27,066 bases of DNA from Chara braunii (Eukaryota > Streptophyta > Charophyceae > Charales > Characeae), in contig BFEA01000244.1 of the NCBI GenBank assembly GCA_003427395.1, positions 1,226,919 through 1,253,984 on the forward strand, written 5' to 3'. The translations under genes and the position numbers were made by a program. A model generated the notes under the pieces. That model did no database searches, was not told where the DNA came from, and saw only the letters and a program-made list of their open reading frames with translations. Of the stretch, positions 1-10,240 are shown piece after piece. The first letter of the stretch is position 1. Each line of letters opens with the position of its first letter.

Positions 1-600
1 GAATGATGGTTGATTCAATCTTGATAATCTAGCCTACTCAAGATCATGTTTTTCACTCACACACTAGTAGGAGATTTTTCGATCTTTCCATGGATGATCT
101 CATGTTCAATCTTGTGATTTGGGCTATTTGGACTCTTGCTTTTCACTAGGTAGGAGATGTTTCGATTCCTCCATGGATGATCTCATGTTCAATCTTTGTG
201 ATTTGGGTTACTTGGACTTTTGCATTGCACTCACACACTAGTAGGGGATGCTCCGATTCCTCAAGGGATGATCCCATGCTCAATAACTTGTAACTCGGCC
301 TAATGAAAGTCTTGATTTTCACCCATATGATGGTAGGGAGTACTCCGAAATTTTCGCAAGTGATTTCGTGCTGAAGACTTGAGTCTTGGGACTAGTCTAG
401 CTTGTGTTGTCCACTCATATGGGGTAAACAATGACATTCAGTTTCAAACTTGGTTGCACTCATGAGCCATGGGCATGTGTTTGAGCAAGTCTCACTCACA
501 TACATGGCTCAACTCTCACATGATGGCAGTTTATTCAAACTTGGTTGCACGCGGGAGCCATGAGCATGTGTTTGAGCAAGTCTCACTCACATACATGACT
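1..600. repeat. Diverged left edge of the ~92-bp satellite
   Basis: Repeated landmarks recur at near-satellite spacing: GGAGAT/GGGGAT/GGGAGT-type motifs near 70, 153, 244 and 336, and two copies of TTCAAACTTGGTTGCAC near 443 and 534 (91 bp apart). The phrase 'tccgattcct' and 'ttttcactag' also occur in the main array to the right, so this looks like the same family, older and more diverged. No gene is seen. Confidence 0.7.
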
Positions 601-3140
601 CAAACTCTCATATGTGTTGTGATGTTCCGGTTCCTACTTAGTTGATCTTTCCTCCATGTGCATGTGCTTTTCACTAGTTTTAGTTTCTCATGGTCAAGTT
701 CATATGTGTGGTGATGTTCCGGTTCCTACTTAGTTGATCTCTCCTCCATGTGCATGTGCCTTTCACTAGTCCTAGCTTCTCATTGTCAAATTCATGTATG
801 TTGTGATGTGCCGGTTCACTCTTAGTTGATCTCTCCTACATGTGCATGTGTCTTTCACTAGTTTTAGTTTCTCATTGTCAAGTTCATGTGTGTTGTGATG
901 ATCCGGTACCAACTTAGTTGATCCTTCCGCCATGTGCATGTGTCCTTCACTAGCTCAATCTTCTCATTGTCAATTTCATGTAGGTTGTGATGATCCGATT
1001 CGTAATTAGTTGATCTCTCCTTCCATGTGCATATGCCTTTCACTAGTTTTAACTTCTCATTGTCAAGTTCATGTGTGTTGTGATGATCCGGTTCCTTCTT
1101 AGTTGATCTTTTCTCCATGTGCATGTGTTTTTTCACTAGTTCTAGCTTCTCATTGTCAAGTTCATTTGTGTGGTGATGTTCCGATTCCTACTTAGTTGAT
1201 CTCTCCCCTATGTGCATGTGCTTTCCACTAGTGCTAGCTTCTCATTGTCAAGTTCATGTAGGTTGTGATGTTCCGGTTCCTACTTAGTTGATCTTTCCCC
1301 TATGTGCATGAGCTTTTCACTAGTTCTAGATTTTCATTGGCAAGATCATGTCTGTTGTGGTGTTCAGGTTCCTACTTAGTTGATCTCTCCGTTGTGTGCA
1401 TGTGCTTTTTTACTAGCTCTAGCTTCTCATTGTCAAGTTCATATGTGTTGTGATGTTTCGGTTCCTACTTAGTTGATCTCTCCTCTATATGCATGTGTCT
1501 TTTCACTAGTTCTAGCTTCTCATTGTCAAGTTCATATGTGTTGTGATGTTCCGGTTCCTACTTAGTTGATCTCTCCCCTATGTGCATGTGCCTTCCGCTA
1601 GTTCTGGCTTCTCACTGTCAGGTCCATATGTGTTGTGATGTTCCGATTCCTACTTAGTTGATCTTTCCTCCACGTGCATGTGTTTTTCACTAGTTCTAGC
1701 TTCTCATTGGCAAGATCATGTGTGTTGTGGTGTTCCGGTTCCTACTTAGTTGATCTCTCTGCTATGTGCATGTGCTTTTTCACTAGCTCTAGCTTCTCAT
1801 TGTCAAGTTCAGATGTGTTGTGATGTTCCGGTTCCTACTTAGTTGATCTCTCCCCTATGTGCATGTGTTTTTTCACTAGTTCTAACTTCTCATTGTCAAG
1901 TTAATATGTGTTGTGATGTTCCGGTTCCTACTTAGTTGATCTCTCCCCTATGTGCATGTCCCTTCCGCTGGTTCTAGCTTCTCATTGCCATATTCGTATG
2001 TATTGTGATGTTCCGGTTCCTACTTAGTTGGTCTCTCCTCTATGCGCATGTGCTTTTTCACTAGTTCTAGCTTCTCATTGCCAAGTTAATATGTGTTGTG
2101 ATGTTCCGCTCCTACTTAGTTGATCTCACCTCTATGTGCATGTGCTTTTCACTAGTTCTAGCCTCTAATTGTCAAGTCCATATGTGTTGTGATGTTCCGA
2201 TTCCTACTTAGTTGATCTTTCTTCCATGTGCATGTGCTTTTCACTAGTCTAGTTTCTCATTGTCAAGTTCGTAAGTGTTGTGATGTTCCGGTTCCTACTT
2301 AGTTGATCTTTCCCCTATGTGCATGTGCTTTTCAGTAGTTATAGCTTCTCATTGGCAAGATCATGTGTGTTGTGGTGTTCCGGTTCCTACTTAGTTGATC
2401 TCTCCGCTATGTGCATGTGCTTTTTCACTGGCTCTAGCTTCTCATTGTCAAGTTCATATGTGTTGTGATGTTCCGGTTCCTACTTAGTTGATCTCTCCCC
2501 TATGTGCATGTGCTTTTTCACTAGTTGTAGCTTCTCATTGTCAAGTTGATATGTGTTGTGATGTTCCGGTTCCTACTTAGTTGATCTCTCCTCCATGTGC
2601 ATGTGCTTTTTCACTAGTTCTAGCTTCTCATTGCCAAATTCATATATGTTGTGATGTTTCGGTTCGTACTTAGTTGATCTTTCCTCCATGTGCATGTGCT
2701 TTTCACAAGTTCTAGCTTCTCTGTCATGTTCATGTGTGTTGTGGTGTTCCGGTTCCTACTTAGTTGATCTCACCTCTATGTGCATGTGCTTTTCACTAGT
2801 TCTAGCTTCTCATTGTCAAGTCCATATGTGTTGTGATGTTCCGATTCCTACTTAGTTGATCTTTCCTCCATGTGCATGCGTTTTTCTCTAGTTCTGGCTT
2901 CTCATTGTCAAGTTCATATGTGTTGTGATGTTCCGGTTCCTACTTTGTTGATCTTTCCTCTATGTGCATGTGTTTTTCACTAGTTCTAGCTTCTCATTGG
3001 CAAGATCATGTGTGTTGTGGTGTTCTAGTTCCTACTTAGTTGATCTCTCCGCTATGTGCATGTGCTTTTTCACTAGCTCTAGCTTCTCATTGTCAAGTTC
3101 ATATGTGTTGTGAGGATTCGGTTCATACTTAGTTGATCTT
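601..3140. repeat. Tandem satellite array, 92/93-bp monomer, ~27 copies
   Basis: The motif GTTGATCT recurs at 641, 733, 825, 917 and 1009, exactly 92 bp apart, and continues to about 3135. Monomers carrying five rather than four T residues before CACTAG are 93 bp. A variant monomer containing CATTGGCAAGATCATG recurs at 1335, 1705, 2350 and 2995; the last two steps are both 645 bp, about seven monomers. Short open frames on the minus strand here are by-products of the repeat, because a 92-bp unit rotates the reading frame. Confidence 0.95.
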
Positions 3141-3212
3141 TCACTATGGGATGGGTGATCGACATTTGGCTGCTACTACGGGGAGGTGATTTGATTAGGA
3201 ATAAAAGTTTGT

Positions 3213-3266
3213 TTCTCTCCCTCTCTCTCTCTCTTTCTCTCTCTCTCCTTCTTTTTTTTTTTTTTT

Positions 3267-3338
<72 letters not shown>

Positions 3339-3400
3339 CTCTCTCTCCCTCTCCCTCTCCCCTCTCTCTTTCTCCCACTCCTTCTCTCTATCTTCCTCTT
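3213..3400. repeat. TC-rich microsatellite with internal poly-T
   Basis: The stretch is an almost uninterrupted (TC)n tract with a run of about 20 T near its start, flanked by shorter C/T-rich sequence to about 3430. It lies directly beside the end of the satellite. The long Leu/Ser-rich and Arg/Glu-rich open frames across it are translations of simple repeat, not genes. Confidence 0.95.
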
Positions 3401-4450
3401 CACCTTGCCGCTTCTCCCCCTCCTTCCCTCACTTGGCATATGACTAACCTCTCTTCCACTCACTTGTTACATTGCCAAGGCGTGAACAGTAAAAAGAGGT
3501 CAGACCTCACTTGGTGGAGTAAGAGGGCAAGGGGAGGGTAGCCGGTCCCTTGTGCCACCAAGAAGGCAAAAGAAATGACGTTTGAAAAGAGTGGGAAAGA
3601 GGCGGAATCCGAAAGAAAGTTTGACTCAACCATTTCCCCCGACTGCATGACTATGAGAAGAGGATGGGCTGATTGAGCAAAGAAAAGAGAAGAAAAGGCA
3701 GCCAAAGAGCATGGAAAAATAGACATGTGGGAAGGGCTATGTGTTGACCCCCAACGGGGGATTGTATGGATCTTTGTTTTGTGTGGGATTGTGTAGGTGA
3801 GTGAAGGCTAAGGATGCCTTGAGCGGGACAAGGTCGGGAAGAACCGGGCATCAGAAGGAAAAGGGAAGAGAGGCAAAGAAGGCTATGGGACCCTTAGCAT
3901 AACGTCGACCCATGAAAATGACCTTTGCATTTGAAAATTTGGAGTGTGGATGAAGTACAATCTTGCTAAGGGAAGTGTGAAGTTGAATGTACATGCATGT
4001 AGAGGCTCCGAAAAGACTAAGGGGTCTGCGTCGATAGGGTTGCAGGAGGTGTATGGAACTCGATAAGTGCATAAAGGCGAGGGGGAGGACGACATCGCCG
4101 CACCCCGATGACGCCATAGGAACACAATGCTTAGGGAAAGGGGTGCGCGGCCTAAGGATGACGCTTAGCCTGCGCACAAGAGAAGAGAAATACTCAAAGA
4201 GCCCTTGGACTGCCTGCGTATTGGAAGGAGCAATTGCCTGAGAACATAACTAAGAAAAAAAAAAAAATCAGCTTTGCGGAATGACCAGCGGCGTGAGGGC
4301 TGAGCAACATCCCCAATGTCAAAGCTCTCTCTCACAATGGCCCACCCCCATCCATCTCGAAGCACTAGGTGGGGGTGACCTTAGGACGAATGGCCCGCGC
4401 CCTGAGCATGAGCGTGGGCGGGCCGAGCCAACTGGGACCGGCAGCGGGGT
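3401..4450. other. Unassigned intergenic stretch, possible decayed gypsy 3' end
   Basis: No gene is supported. The sequence is purine-rich on the plus strand and holds a run of 14 A at 4254-4267. It lies just beyond the integrase end of the minus-strand gypsy element, where a polypurine tract and 3' LTR would be expected. I searched by eye for a match to the candidate right-hand LTR (from 18139 upward) and did not find one, so the 3' LTR is lost, truncated or too diverged to see. Confidence 0.5.
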
Positions 4451-4479
4451 CGACTAAGGCTCGAAAGTCTACCGGGGTT

Positions 4480-5620
4480 TGGCCCTACACCGTCCTCTCC
4501 TCCTTTAACTTCTAGGACAGGTCACGGTCCTCTATACGCAGGTAAGGGCTTCTGCGAGATTTTTTCCTCGAGTGCGAACTCCTTTGACTTGACCCAAACT
4601 AGATCGCCTACTTGAAACTGTGAAGGTCGGCGGTCCTTGTTAGCTTGCTCTATCATCCGATGTTGGGCCTTCCTCAGATTGTCTATGACCTTAGCGACTT
4701 CATGCTCATGCTGTAACGGAGACTCTCGTGTGTCGGGTGGTAGTATGTGTCTGGTCCCGGTTTAGTCCCTCGAACCGTCGCTTTGGTCTAAAGGACTTAT
4801 GTACCTCGTTAGGAGTCCTGCAGGTAGCTAGATGAACACTGTTATTGTAGGCACTTGCTACTTTGGGAAGCATCTCATCCCAATTTATCTGATCTGGTCT
4901 AATGTACATTTTGAGTAGCTATTGCAAGATCTTATTCATATGCTTTGTCTGGCCATTAGTCTCTAGGTGTCGTCCTGACGACGTCAACAACTTAGACCCA
5001 TAGACTTTCATAAGATCCTGCCAATTCTGACTAGTAAACTGCGTATCCCTATCACTGACTATGGACAGCGTCATACCATGCTCGCTTACCCAAAAGTTAA
5101 AAAACTTACTAACAACTAAGTTTGTGTGTGCCTCCGAAGGCAGGGGAATAAATTTGCATACTTGCTAAACCTATCTACTATGACCATGACTTGAGTCTTG
5201 CCATGCCTACTTTTGAACCCTGTATCCATGAAGTCAATGGAAACTAGATCTTCGGGTCCTGACGGAATAGGCAAGGGCCTCAGAAGACCTAGCGGGGCTC
5301 TGGTTGTAGTTTTATTCCGCGGACATACCTTGCAACTGCGCACATACTCAATGTAGTCTACTCTCATACCTGGCCACGTATATGACATCATCAGGTTAAC
5401 TAAAGTCCTTTGCCATCCGAAGTGCCCTTCTATATCGTGGCATTTCCCTTAAGATCAGGCTACGAATCTCTTCGCTATTGGGGATGCATAGTCTGTCAGC
5501 GACATTGGTCTTCTCGAACAGTAGCCCGTTCGTGGTTCGGTAGTGTGGCTCACTATCTGGGGCTTCCTTTACTCTCTTTAGCAGCTCACTGTTGATCGGG
5601 TCCTGTGCATAGGCATTTCT
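4480..5620 (-). pseudogene. Gypsy integrase, broken
   Basis: Integrase would insert the element cDNA into the host genome. In order, the minus strand shows an N-terminal HHCC zinc module (His residues around 5420-5435, ending in CKVC near 5330), a core with the first catalytic Asp in VSIDFMD (near 5230), the second Asp in SDRDTQF (near 5045), and a C-terminal GDLVWVK...YRGP module near 4530-4600. The usual catalytic Glu position, in the family motif GQTER, reads GQTKH here (near 4940), so the DDE triad is incomplete. A frameshift lies near 5445, another near 5145, and stops occur near 4925 and within the C-terminal module. It directly follows RNase H, as expected for the family. Confidence 0.9.
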
Positions 5621-5623
5621 TAC

Positions 5624-6040
5624 TTATTGCTGCAGATCGGCCCCTATGTCTAGATAGTGCACTATCACGCCGAAGTAATCAGCTCTCCTACTCAGAGCAT
5701 CAACTACCACGTTATACTTTCCTTTTACAGGCTTTAACTCAAAGTCAAACTGATCTATCTCAGCAGCCCATCTAGTCAACTTTGGCGTCATCCTGGCTTG
5801 TGTCTTTAGCCATCTAAGAGTTTCATGGTCTGAGTAAACCTTGAAGTGCCTCCCAAACAGGTAGTGCTTCCAGTGGTTTAAAGCCTGCCTGAGAGCGTAG
5901 AGTTCCCTCTCATATGTCAATGTTGCGACTTTCTCTTAGAGCAGCCTGACTGACATGAACTCTACGGGCCTATAACCGCTGCCGTCATCTTGCTGTAGGA
6001 CGACACCTATGCCATACTAACTAGCGTCTGTAGTGACAAC
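5624..6040 (-). pseudogene. Gypsy RNase H, broken
   Basis: This domain would degrade the RNA strand during reverse transcription. It begins at TTDAS (near 6020) and continues through GIGVVLQQDD, the YERELYAL segment, the DHETLRWL segment and the terminal VDALSRR. These are the hallmarks of the RNase H next to RT in Ty3/gypsy elements, including the acidic residues in TDAS, ERE, SDHE and VDA. Two in-frame stops fall between TTDAS and YEREL (near 6018 and 5938), and another stop follows at about 5622. The reading trace is continuous with RT above and integrase below. Confidence 0.9.
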
Positions 6041-7000
6041 AAATGGTAATGACGGGTCAACAACTTTGAGGACAGTGGATTCTATTAAGGCCTTCTTCAA
6101 TTTCTTGAAGGTTGACGTACAATTCTGGTCCCACTTCCAAATAGTCTCTTTCTTCAACAACCTACGAAGGGGAGCAGTGATCGTGGAGAAGTTCCTTATG
6201 GACTTTCTGTAGTAGTTAGCCAGTCCTAAGAACGAACGGAACTTTGTCGGTGTCTTAGGAGTCGACCAATCTCTAATGGATGCAATTTTGTTGTCCTCAG
6301 GCCGAATGTCGTCATCGTCTAGTACATGGCCTAGGTAAAGGACCTGTGTCTTGGCCCATTCACACTTCTTTGGGTTAATCTTAATGCTAGACTCTCTCAA
6401 CTTTCTTAGAATCTGCCGTAGATGGCCCTCATGTTCCTCGAGGGTCTTGCTGAATACTAAGATATCGTTTAAATAGACTACGACGAATTTATCTAACCAC
6501 AGTCTAAACAAGTCATTCATGCAGCGCTGAAATGTAGTTGGTGCGTTATGGCATCACTATGAACTCATAATGCCCATACCTTATCCTGAACGCCGTCTTA
6601 TACTTATCGTCGGGATGGACTTCTATCTGATGGTATCCTGACTTCATATCAATCTTTGAAAAATACTTACATTCTTGCGCACGATCCAACAAGTCGTCTA
6701 TACCTGACTATGGCTCTGCATTCTTAATTGTGATGGCGTTCAGTCCCCTGTAGTCTATGCACATACGGAGTTCTCCCTCCTTCTTTGAGACAAACAGAAC
6801 AGGTGCGTCAAATGGTGATGAGCTAGGCCTGATCCACCCTTTCTCTAAGAGCTGATCTAACTGTCTGCGAAGCTCCTCTAATTCCTTAGGAGACATCCTA
6901 TAGACTGCCCCCTTAGGCGTTCTACTGTTAGGTTCTATTTCTCTACAATGTTGGATCGGTCCGGGCACTATTCCTGAAGGTGCTTCAGATAAATCCTTGT
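6017..7000 (-). pseudogene. Gypsy reverse transcriptase, broken
   Basis: This is the polymerase that copies the element RNA. The order is an N-terminal [10 protein letters not shown]...[10 protein letters not shown] segment, [21 protein letters not shown] (near 6745-6800), [13 protein letters not shown] (near 6620-6650), the active-site region VVVYLNDILVFS (near 6440-6490), and LGLANYYRKSIRNFS in the connection. The family active site is YxDD; here it reads YLND, which removes one metal-binding Asp. Between the palm segments, near 6546-6552, about 11 bases are missing, shifting the frame and deleting the residues that normally precede NAPTTFQ. A stop is also present near 6710. Confidence 0.92.
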
Positions 7001-7109
7001 ATTATTCCAGCGGACTGGCGATAGTAGGATGAATTTTCTCCTCTTCCTTTGGCTGGTTAGAAATCGGTCTAATTTAGGCTACGAACACCTTCTCTTTGAA
7101 TTGCTCCTT

Positions 7110-7745
7110 TCACACAATTATGGCGAACGCCGGAGCGTTGAGGCAGCAATGGGCAAGGGGATTATCTACCCCTGACTCATGGAATAGGCGGACTTGCTTG
7201 ACTTCGCCTGACGCACTAGGAAGCCTGCACTCGTGCTCTCTAAGGTGCAGTGTGGCTCTTGCTGCCTCTCCCCAATCCGTACCTAAAACAATGTCAAACG
7301 GGAGACTCTCTTCTACGAGGAAGGTCAAGGAGGGCAATACCTTCTCTACCTTTCTTTCTTTAGGCGAAAGTAGGCGTGGACCCCCTCGACATACTCTTCA
7401 ACGTGCATCCTGCTATTGTCTGCAAGGATGCTGACTACAGGTTCTTTTAAGCGTTGGACTTTCAAATTAAGCTTAAAGTTTTTCAACGCTTTACGACTGA
7501 TATAGTTCCTACTCGCCCCACTGTCTATCACGGCACCCACTCTAGCTCTAAAAATTTCTACATTTGCAAGGATAAGTTGTCCTTTACTATCCTTCTTCAT
7601 CTTGGCCCAGGCTTGCCTCCTTTCTCTTAACTCCTCGGCTAAGCCTGTGAGGGAAGCGTCTAGAGAGACCCTAACACAAGCAGTCTCTGGATAACCTACT
7701 AGACGACAGCCTGCAACCTCTGCCATGGAGATATGTGGAGTGGGA
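7110..7745 (-). pseudogene. Gypsy retropepsin-type aspartic protease, broken
   Basis: The protease would cleave the Gag-Pol polyprotein. GAVIDSGASRNYIS (near 7490-7535) contains the DSGA active-site motif, preceded by a linker rich in charged residues. A second frame at 7110-7337 contains LPFDIVLGTDWGEAA, matching the segment after the active site in this protease group. The two parts are in different frames, so a frameshift lies near 7340. Several stops between 6970 and 7110 separate the protease from RT. Confidence 0.88.
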
Positions 7746-7860
7746 GACTCTACTTCGCGCGCATGCTCAAATCCATATACTCCTAGGGTAGGGGGAGTTG
7801 CGACCTCTACCGGCGGTTGTCTTTCGTTGCCCCAGATGCAACACGGTCCCTATACTTAGG

Positions 7861-7902
7861 ACAAAATTTGATAATGTGGTCTGGGTCCCTGCAGAATACG
7901 CA
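7861..7902 (-). other. CCHC zinc knuckle motif
   Basis: The spacing C-x2-C-x4-H-x4-C is exact, with all four metal ligands present. This anchors the gag identity of the flanking pseudogene. Confidence 0.9.
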
Positions 7903-8364
7903 TTGAGAACTGTTAATGCGTTCTTGCCATACTCTTTGATCTATACCCAGATCTAACCATGGTCGGTCTTCGGGCCGGCCTGGGTGCTACCTTCGCTGTC
8001 TGGGGGGGTGACCGACTAAAACGCGGACGACTAGGCGGGGGGCCTCCCCTTCCTCCCTCTTGGCGGTTGTCGTTGCCGCCAACCCCCTGGTCGCCCTGTT
8101 CTCGACCACCTGGGGCCCGACCATTCTGGTCGGACCGTTGTCCTTCTCCTTGCGGCCTCCTTCCGAACGCGACAGCAACGTAGGTTCTCCCCTGGCCTAC
8201 GTCGTTGTTCTCCGCCTCCTCTAGTCACCACTCGATGTTAGAGTAGGGAACCTCGTCGGCACCACCTTCCTACATTGTTCGTATCAGACTATCTTTGGCC
8301 TTAATTTGGCCCGAGATGGTGCGTCCTTTCCATGTTTTTCCCTTTGACAGACCTTTGTACTGGA

Positions 8365-8368
8365 ACGT
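8365..8368. repeat. Candidate target-site duplication, left of element A
   Basis: ACGT directly precedes TGTCGG. The matching copy is ATGT at 16109-16112, one transition apart. A decayed 4-bp match (or 5-bp, if one end base is reassigned) is weak alone, but the gag coding trace resumes across the same two points. Confidence 0.45.
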
Positions 8369-8379
8369 TGTCGGTGCGA

Positions 8380-8397
8380 ATACCCTTACAAGGGTAT
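8380..8397 (+). repeat. Terminal hairpin of element A
   Basis: ATACCC and GGGTAT form a perfect 6-bp stem around loop TTACAA, eleven bases inside the left end. Element B has the same stem with loop TGACAA at 18807-18824. Confidence 0.8.
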
Positions 8398-9590
8398 CCG
8401 CCCTGGCTTTTGCAAGCAGTAGGAAGAGTAAGTTGGTTTAAAATCTAAGCATTCCGTACGAGGCGCGAATGCGTCTGTGACTCGCGCTGACTAGGTGGTT
8501 GACTAGAGCGGAGAGTGTGTGGGCGCGCAATCTTTGAGGCGCGTGTGTGGTCTTTTCCCTTGAATTGTTCGTAAGACCGGCATAGCCAGCCGACCTGGTT
8601 TTTATTTTTTGATTAAGGTAAGGATATCAAAGTTCCGGCCTCCTTACCTGACACGTTAGACTGGTGGTAGGTTTGGCGTGCGGAATGGTGGCGGCATAGT
8701 ATAGTCTGAACGGACCGGCACGAACGTTTAGTGCTCGCGCGCTTGGCTACGGATGGAGGAATTACTCGGACGCCTTCCTGGCCCTGAGCTCTATGCCGCA
8801 CGGGTTTCTATAAGGTTCCGCGCATGTCGGGTTCAGGCTTGGGCTTAGCCCTATAGGTTATAGCATGGGACTTGTGAAACAGAGGTGCGGGGATCGAGAC
8901 CAGCAGGCGACGGCTTAGGAGCGAAGCAACATTGGATGAGAAGGGTTGAGGGGTTGAGGGTCCCGCGGGACTATCCCCCTTAGTTTTTGTGGGGGAAAGC
9001 CGACCACGGGCCCGCATGGCAGGTCCAGGGGGGATGCCGTTAGCTCCTGCCCCCTTTCCTTCTTTTATTTTTAGTTTATTTTATTTATTTATTTTTGTTT
9101 TATTTGCGGCCGGTCAAATCCGAATTGGGGCCCGAAGTGGGTGTTGGATGGCAAGCTGGCTGCCAAACGACGGCATAGACCGACGAAGAGGCGTCATGCC
9201 GCGGAGGAAAGGTAAGGAGGGCAGGAGCTGCCTAGTGGTTGACTTCCCAGGGTCTTTGCAGATGTCGGGGTCATCGGGTGGACCACTACGACGAGGGCTA
9301 AGGCTAGGAGTAGGGTGGAGGAGGTGATGAGCGCTGAGGCGGTGAAGAGGGGACAAGTGAGGGGGGTAGTCGTGGAGCCAAAGTGAGTGCTGAAAGGGGA
9401 GGGCAGAATGTTAAAAGAGAGAGCGAGACCGGCGGGACGGGCTGGATCGGAGGTGAGTTGCTACACACGCCTAGCGGGTTTGACCTTTTTGGATCGCCAG
9501 TCCACGATTTGTATCAATCCGCCGCGTTGCGCTGCCCGTGTTGGAGCGCAGCTTGGCGCTGACGAGTAGAGGCCTCGGGGGTAAGTGAAC
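8398..9590 (+). other. Element A head, non-coding
   Basis: This stretch is similar in patches to element B 18825-19540. For example, both share GGGGTTGAGGGTCCCGCGG and the following CTATCCCCCTTAGTTTT. An AT-rich run of short T/A repeats lies at 9062-9100. No gene or RNA is recognised. The homology to B becomes hard to follow after about 9110. Confidence 0.5.
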
Positions 9591-10240
9591 CCAGGTGGGG
9601 AAGCACGCCGTGTGCATGCAGAGCAGAGCGGAGATGGCAAAAAACGGGGAGTTAGCATTTCTACTCGAATCATGATAGAACCGAGTGGGAGAAAGGTGCG
9701 TTCAAGGGTTATGAGTATGGGCGAACACGAATCTGTGGTCCGGTTTGGTAGAAAGTTAATTAGTCTAGAGTTAGTAGAGAAACTTACTGCACGGAGCTAT
9801 GGCGGAGGGAGAAGTCGGGCGCAGTAAAAAATGTGTGGGACACTCGATTCGTAGTGAAATCGAGCGGGGTAAGAATTGAGGTAGAGGTTTTAGGGGCAGG
9901 CGAGCATGATTGCAAAGTCGGATTAATAACGGGGTTAGCGAACTAAAAGTTAGTACTGAAAAGTGCCGCGCGGAGCTGCCGGCGGCAGGGCTGGAGAATA
10001 CTTAATCCACTCGATTCTTGTTGAAGTCGAGTGAATTAGGACTGTAAATTGGGTTATTGGTGAGCTGCGAATGTGATGGTGAAGGCGGTTTGAAGCGGGG
10101 AGTGATGGTATTAGGAGTATGGAGAGCCAGTGCTGCGTGGAGAAGAGATTGTAGAAGAGGGAGTGTATCCGGACGTGTTTCTGCGGAAGATTCATCCGCA
10201 CTGGGTGCATTCGGTGGGGATGGAGAGTGAACCGTGACAT
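9590..10240 (+). repeat. ~180-bp tandem repeats, each with a variable hairpin (A)
   Basis: Diverged units recur with a CGGAG(C/A)-TGG-type landmark followed by a hairpin. The hairpins are ACTCG/CGAGT at 9663-9686, CTCGATT/AATCGAG at 9843-9864 and CACTCGA/TCGAGTG at 10008-10033, with steps of 180 and 165 bp. Element B has the matching series at 20783-21325. The units are AG-rich and carry no open frame that is kept between them. Confidence 0.6.

Larger units (their letters stand above)
7807..8368 (-). pseudogene. Gypsy gag C-terminal part with CCHC zinc knuckle
   Basis: The minus strand encodes CVFCRDPDHIIKFC (7861-7902), an exact C-x2-C-x4-H-x4-C zinc knuckle, the nucleic-acid-binding motif of retroelement nucleocapsid. 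Upstream in the same direction is a basic Arg/Gly/Pro-rich linker (7990-8230) and a segment reading GKTWKGRT...IKAKDSLIRTM (8275-8350). A stop follows the knuckle at 7807-7809, and at least two more stops lie near 8274 and 8223; the parts do not all share one frame. The coding trace ends abruptly at 8368, where element A begins, and its N-terminal partner is beyond 16108. Confidence 0.85.

Noticed and set aside
864-1136. 90-residue minus-strand frame with repeated HELDNEK-like segments
   Set aside because: It lies in the 92-bp satellite. The unit length is not a multiple of three and the frame is not kept in other monomers.
3146-3541. Long plus-strand open frame rich in Leu/Ser, and Arg/Glu-rich frames on the minus strand
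   Set aside because: They are translations of the TC microsatellite and have no codon-level or domain support.
3401-4450. Gypsy 3' LTR matching the candidate 5' LTR at 18139-18795
   Set aside because: No shared words beyond chance were found by eye, so no LTR pair is claimed.
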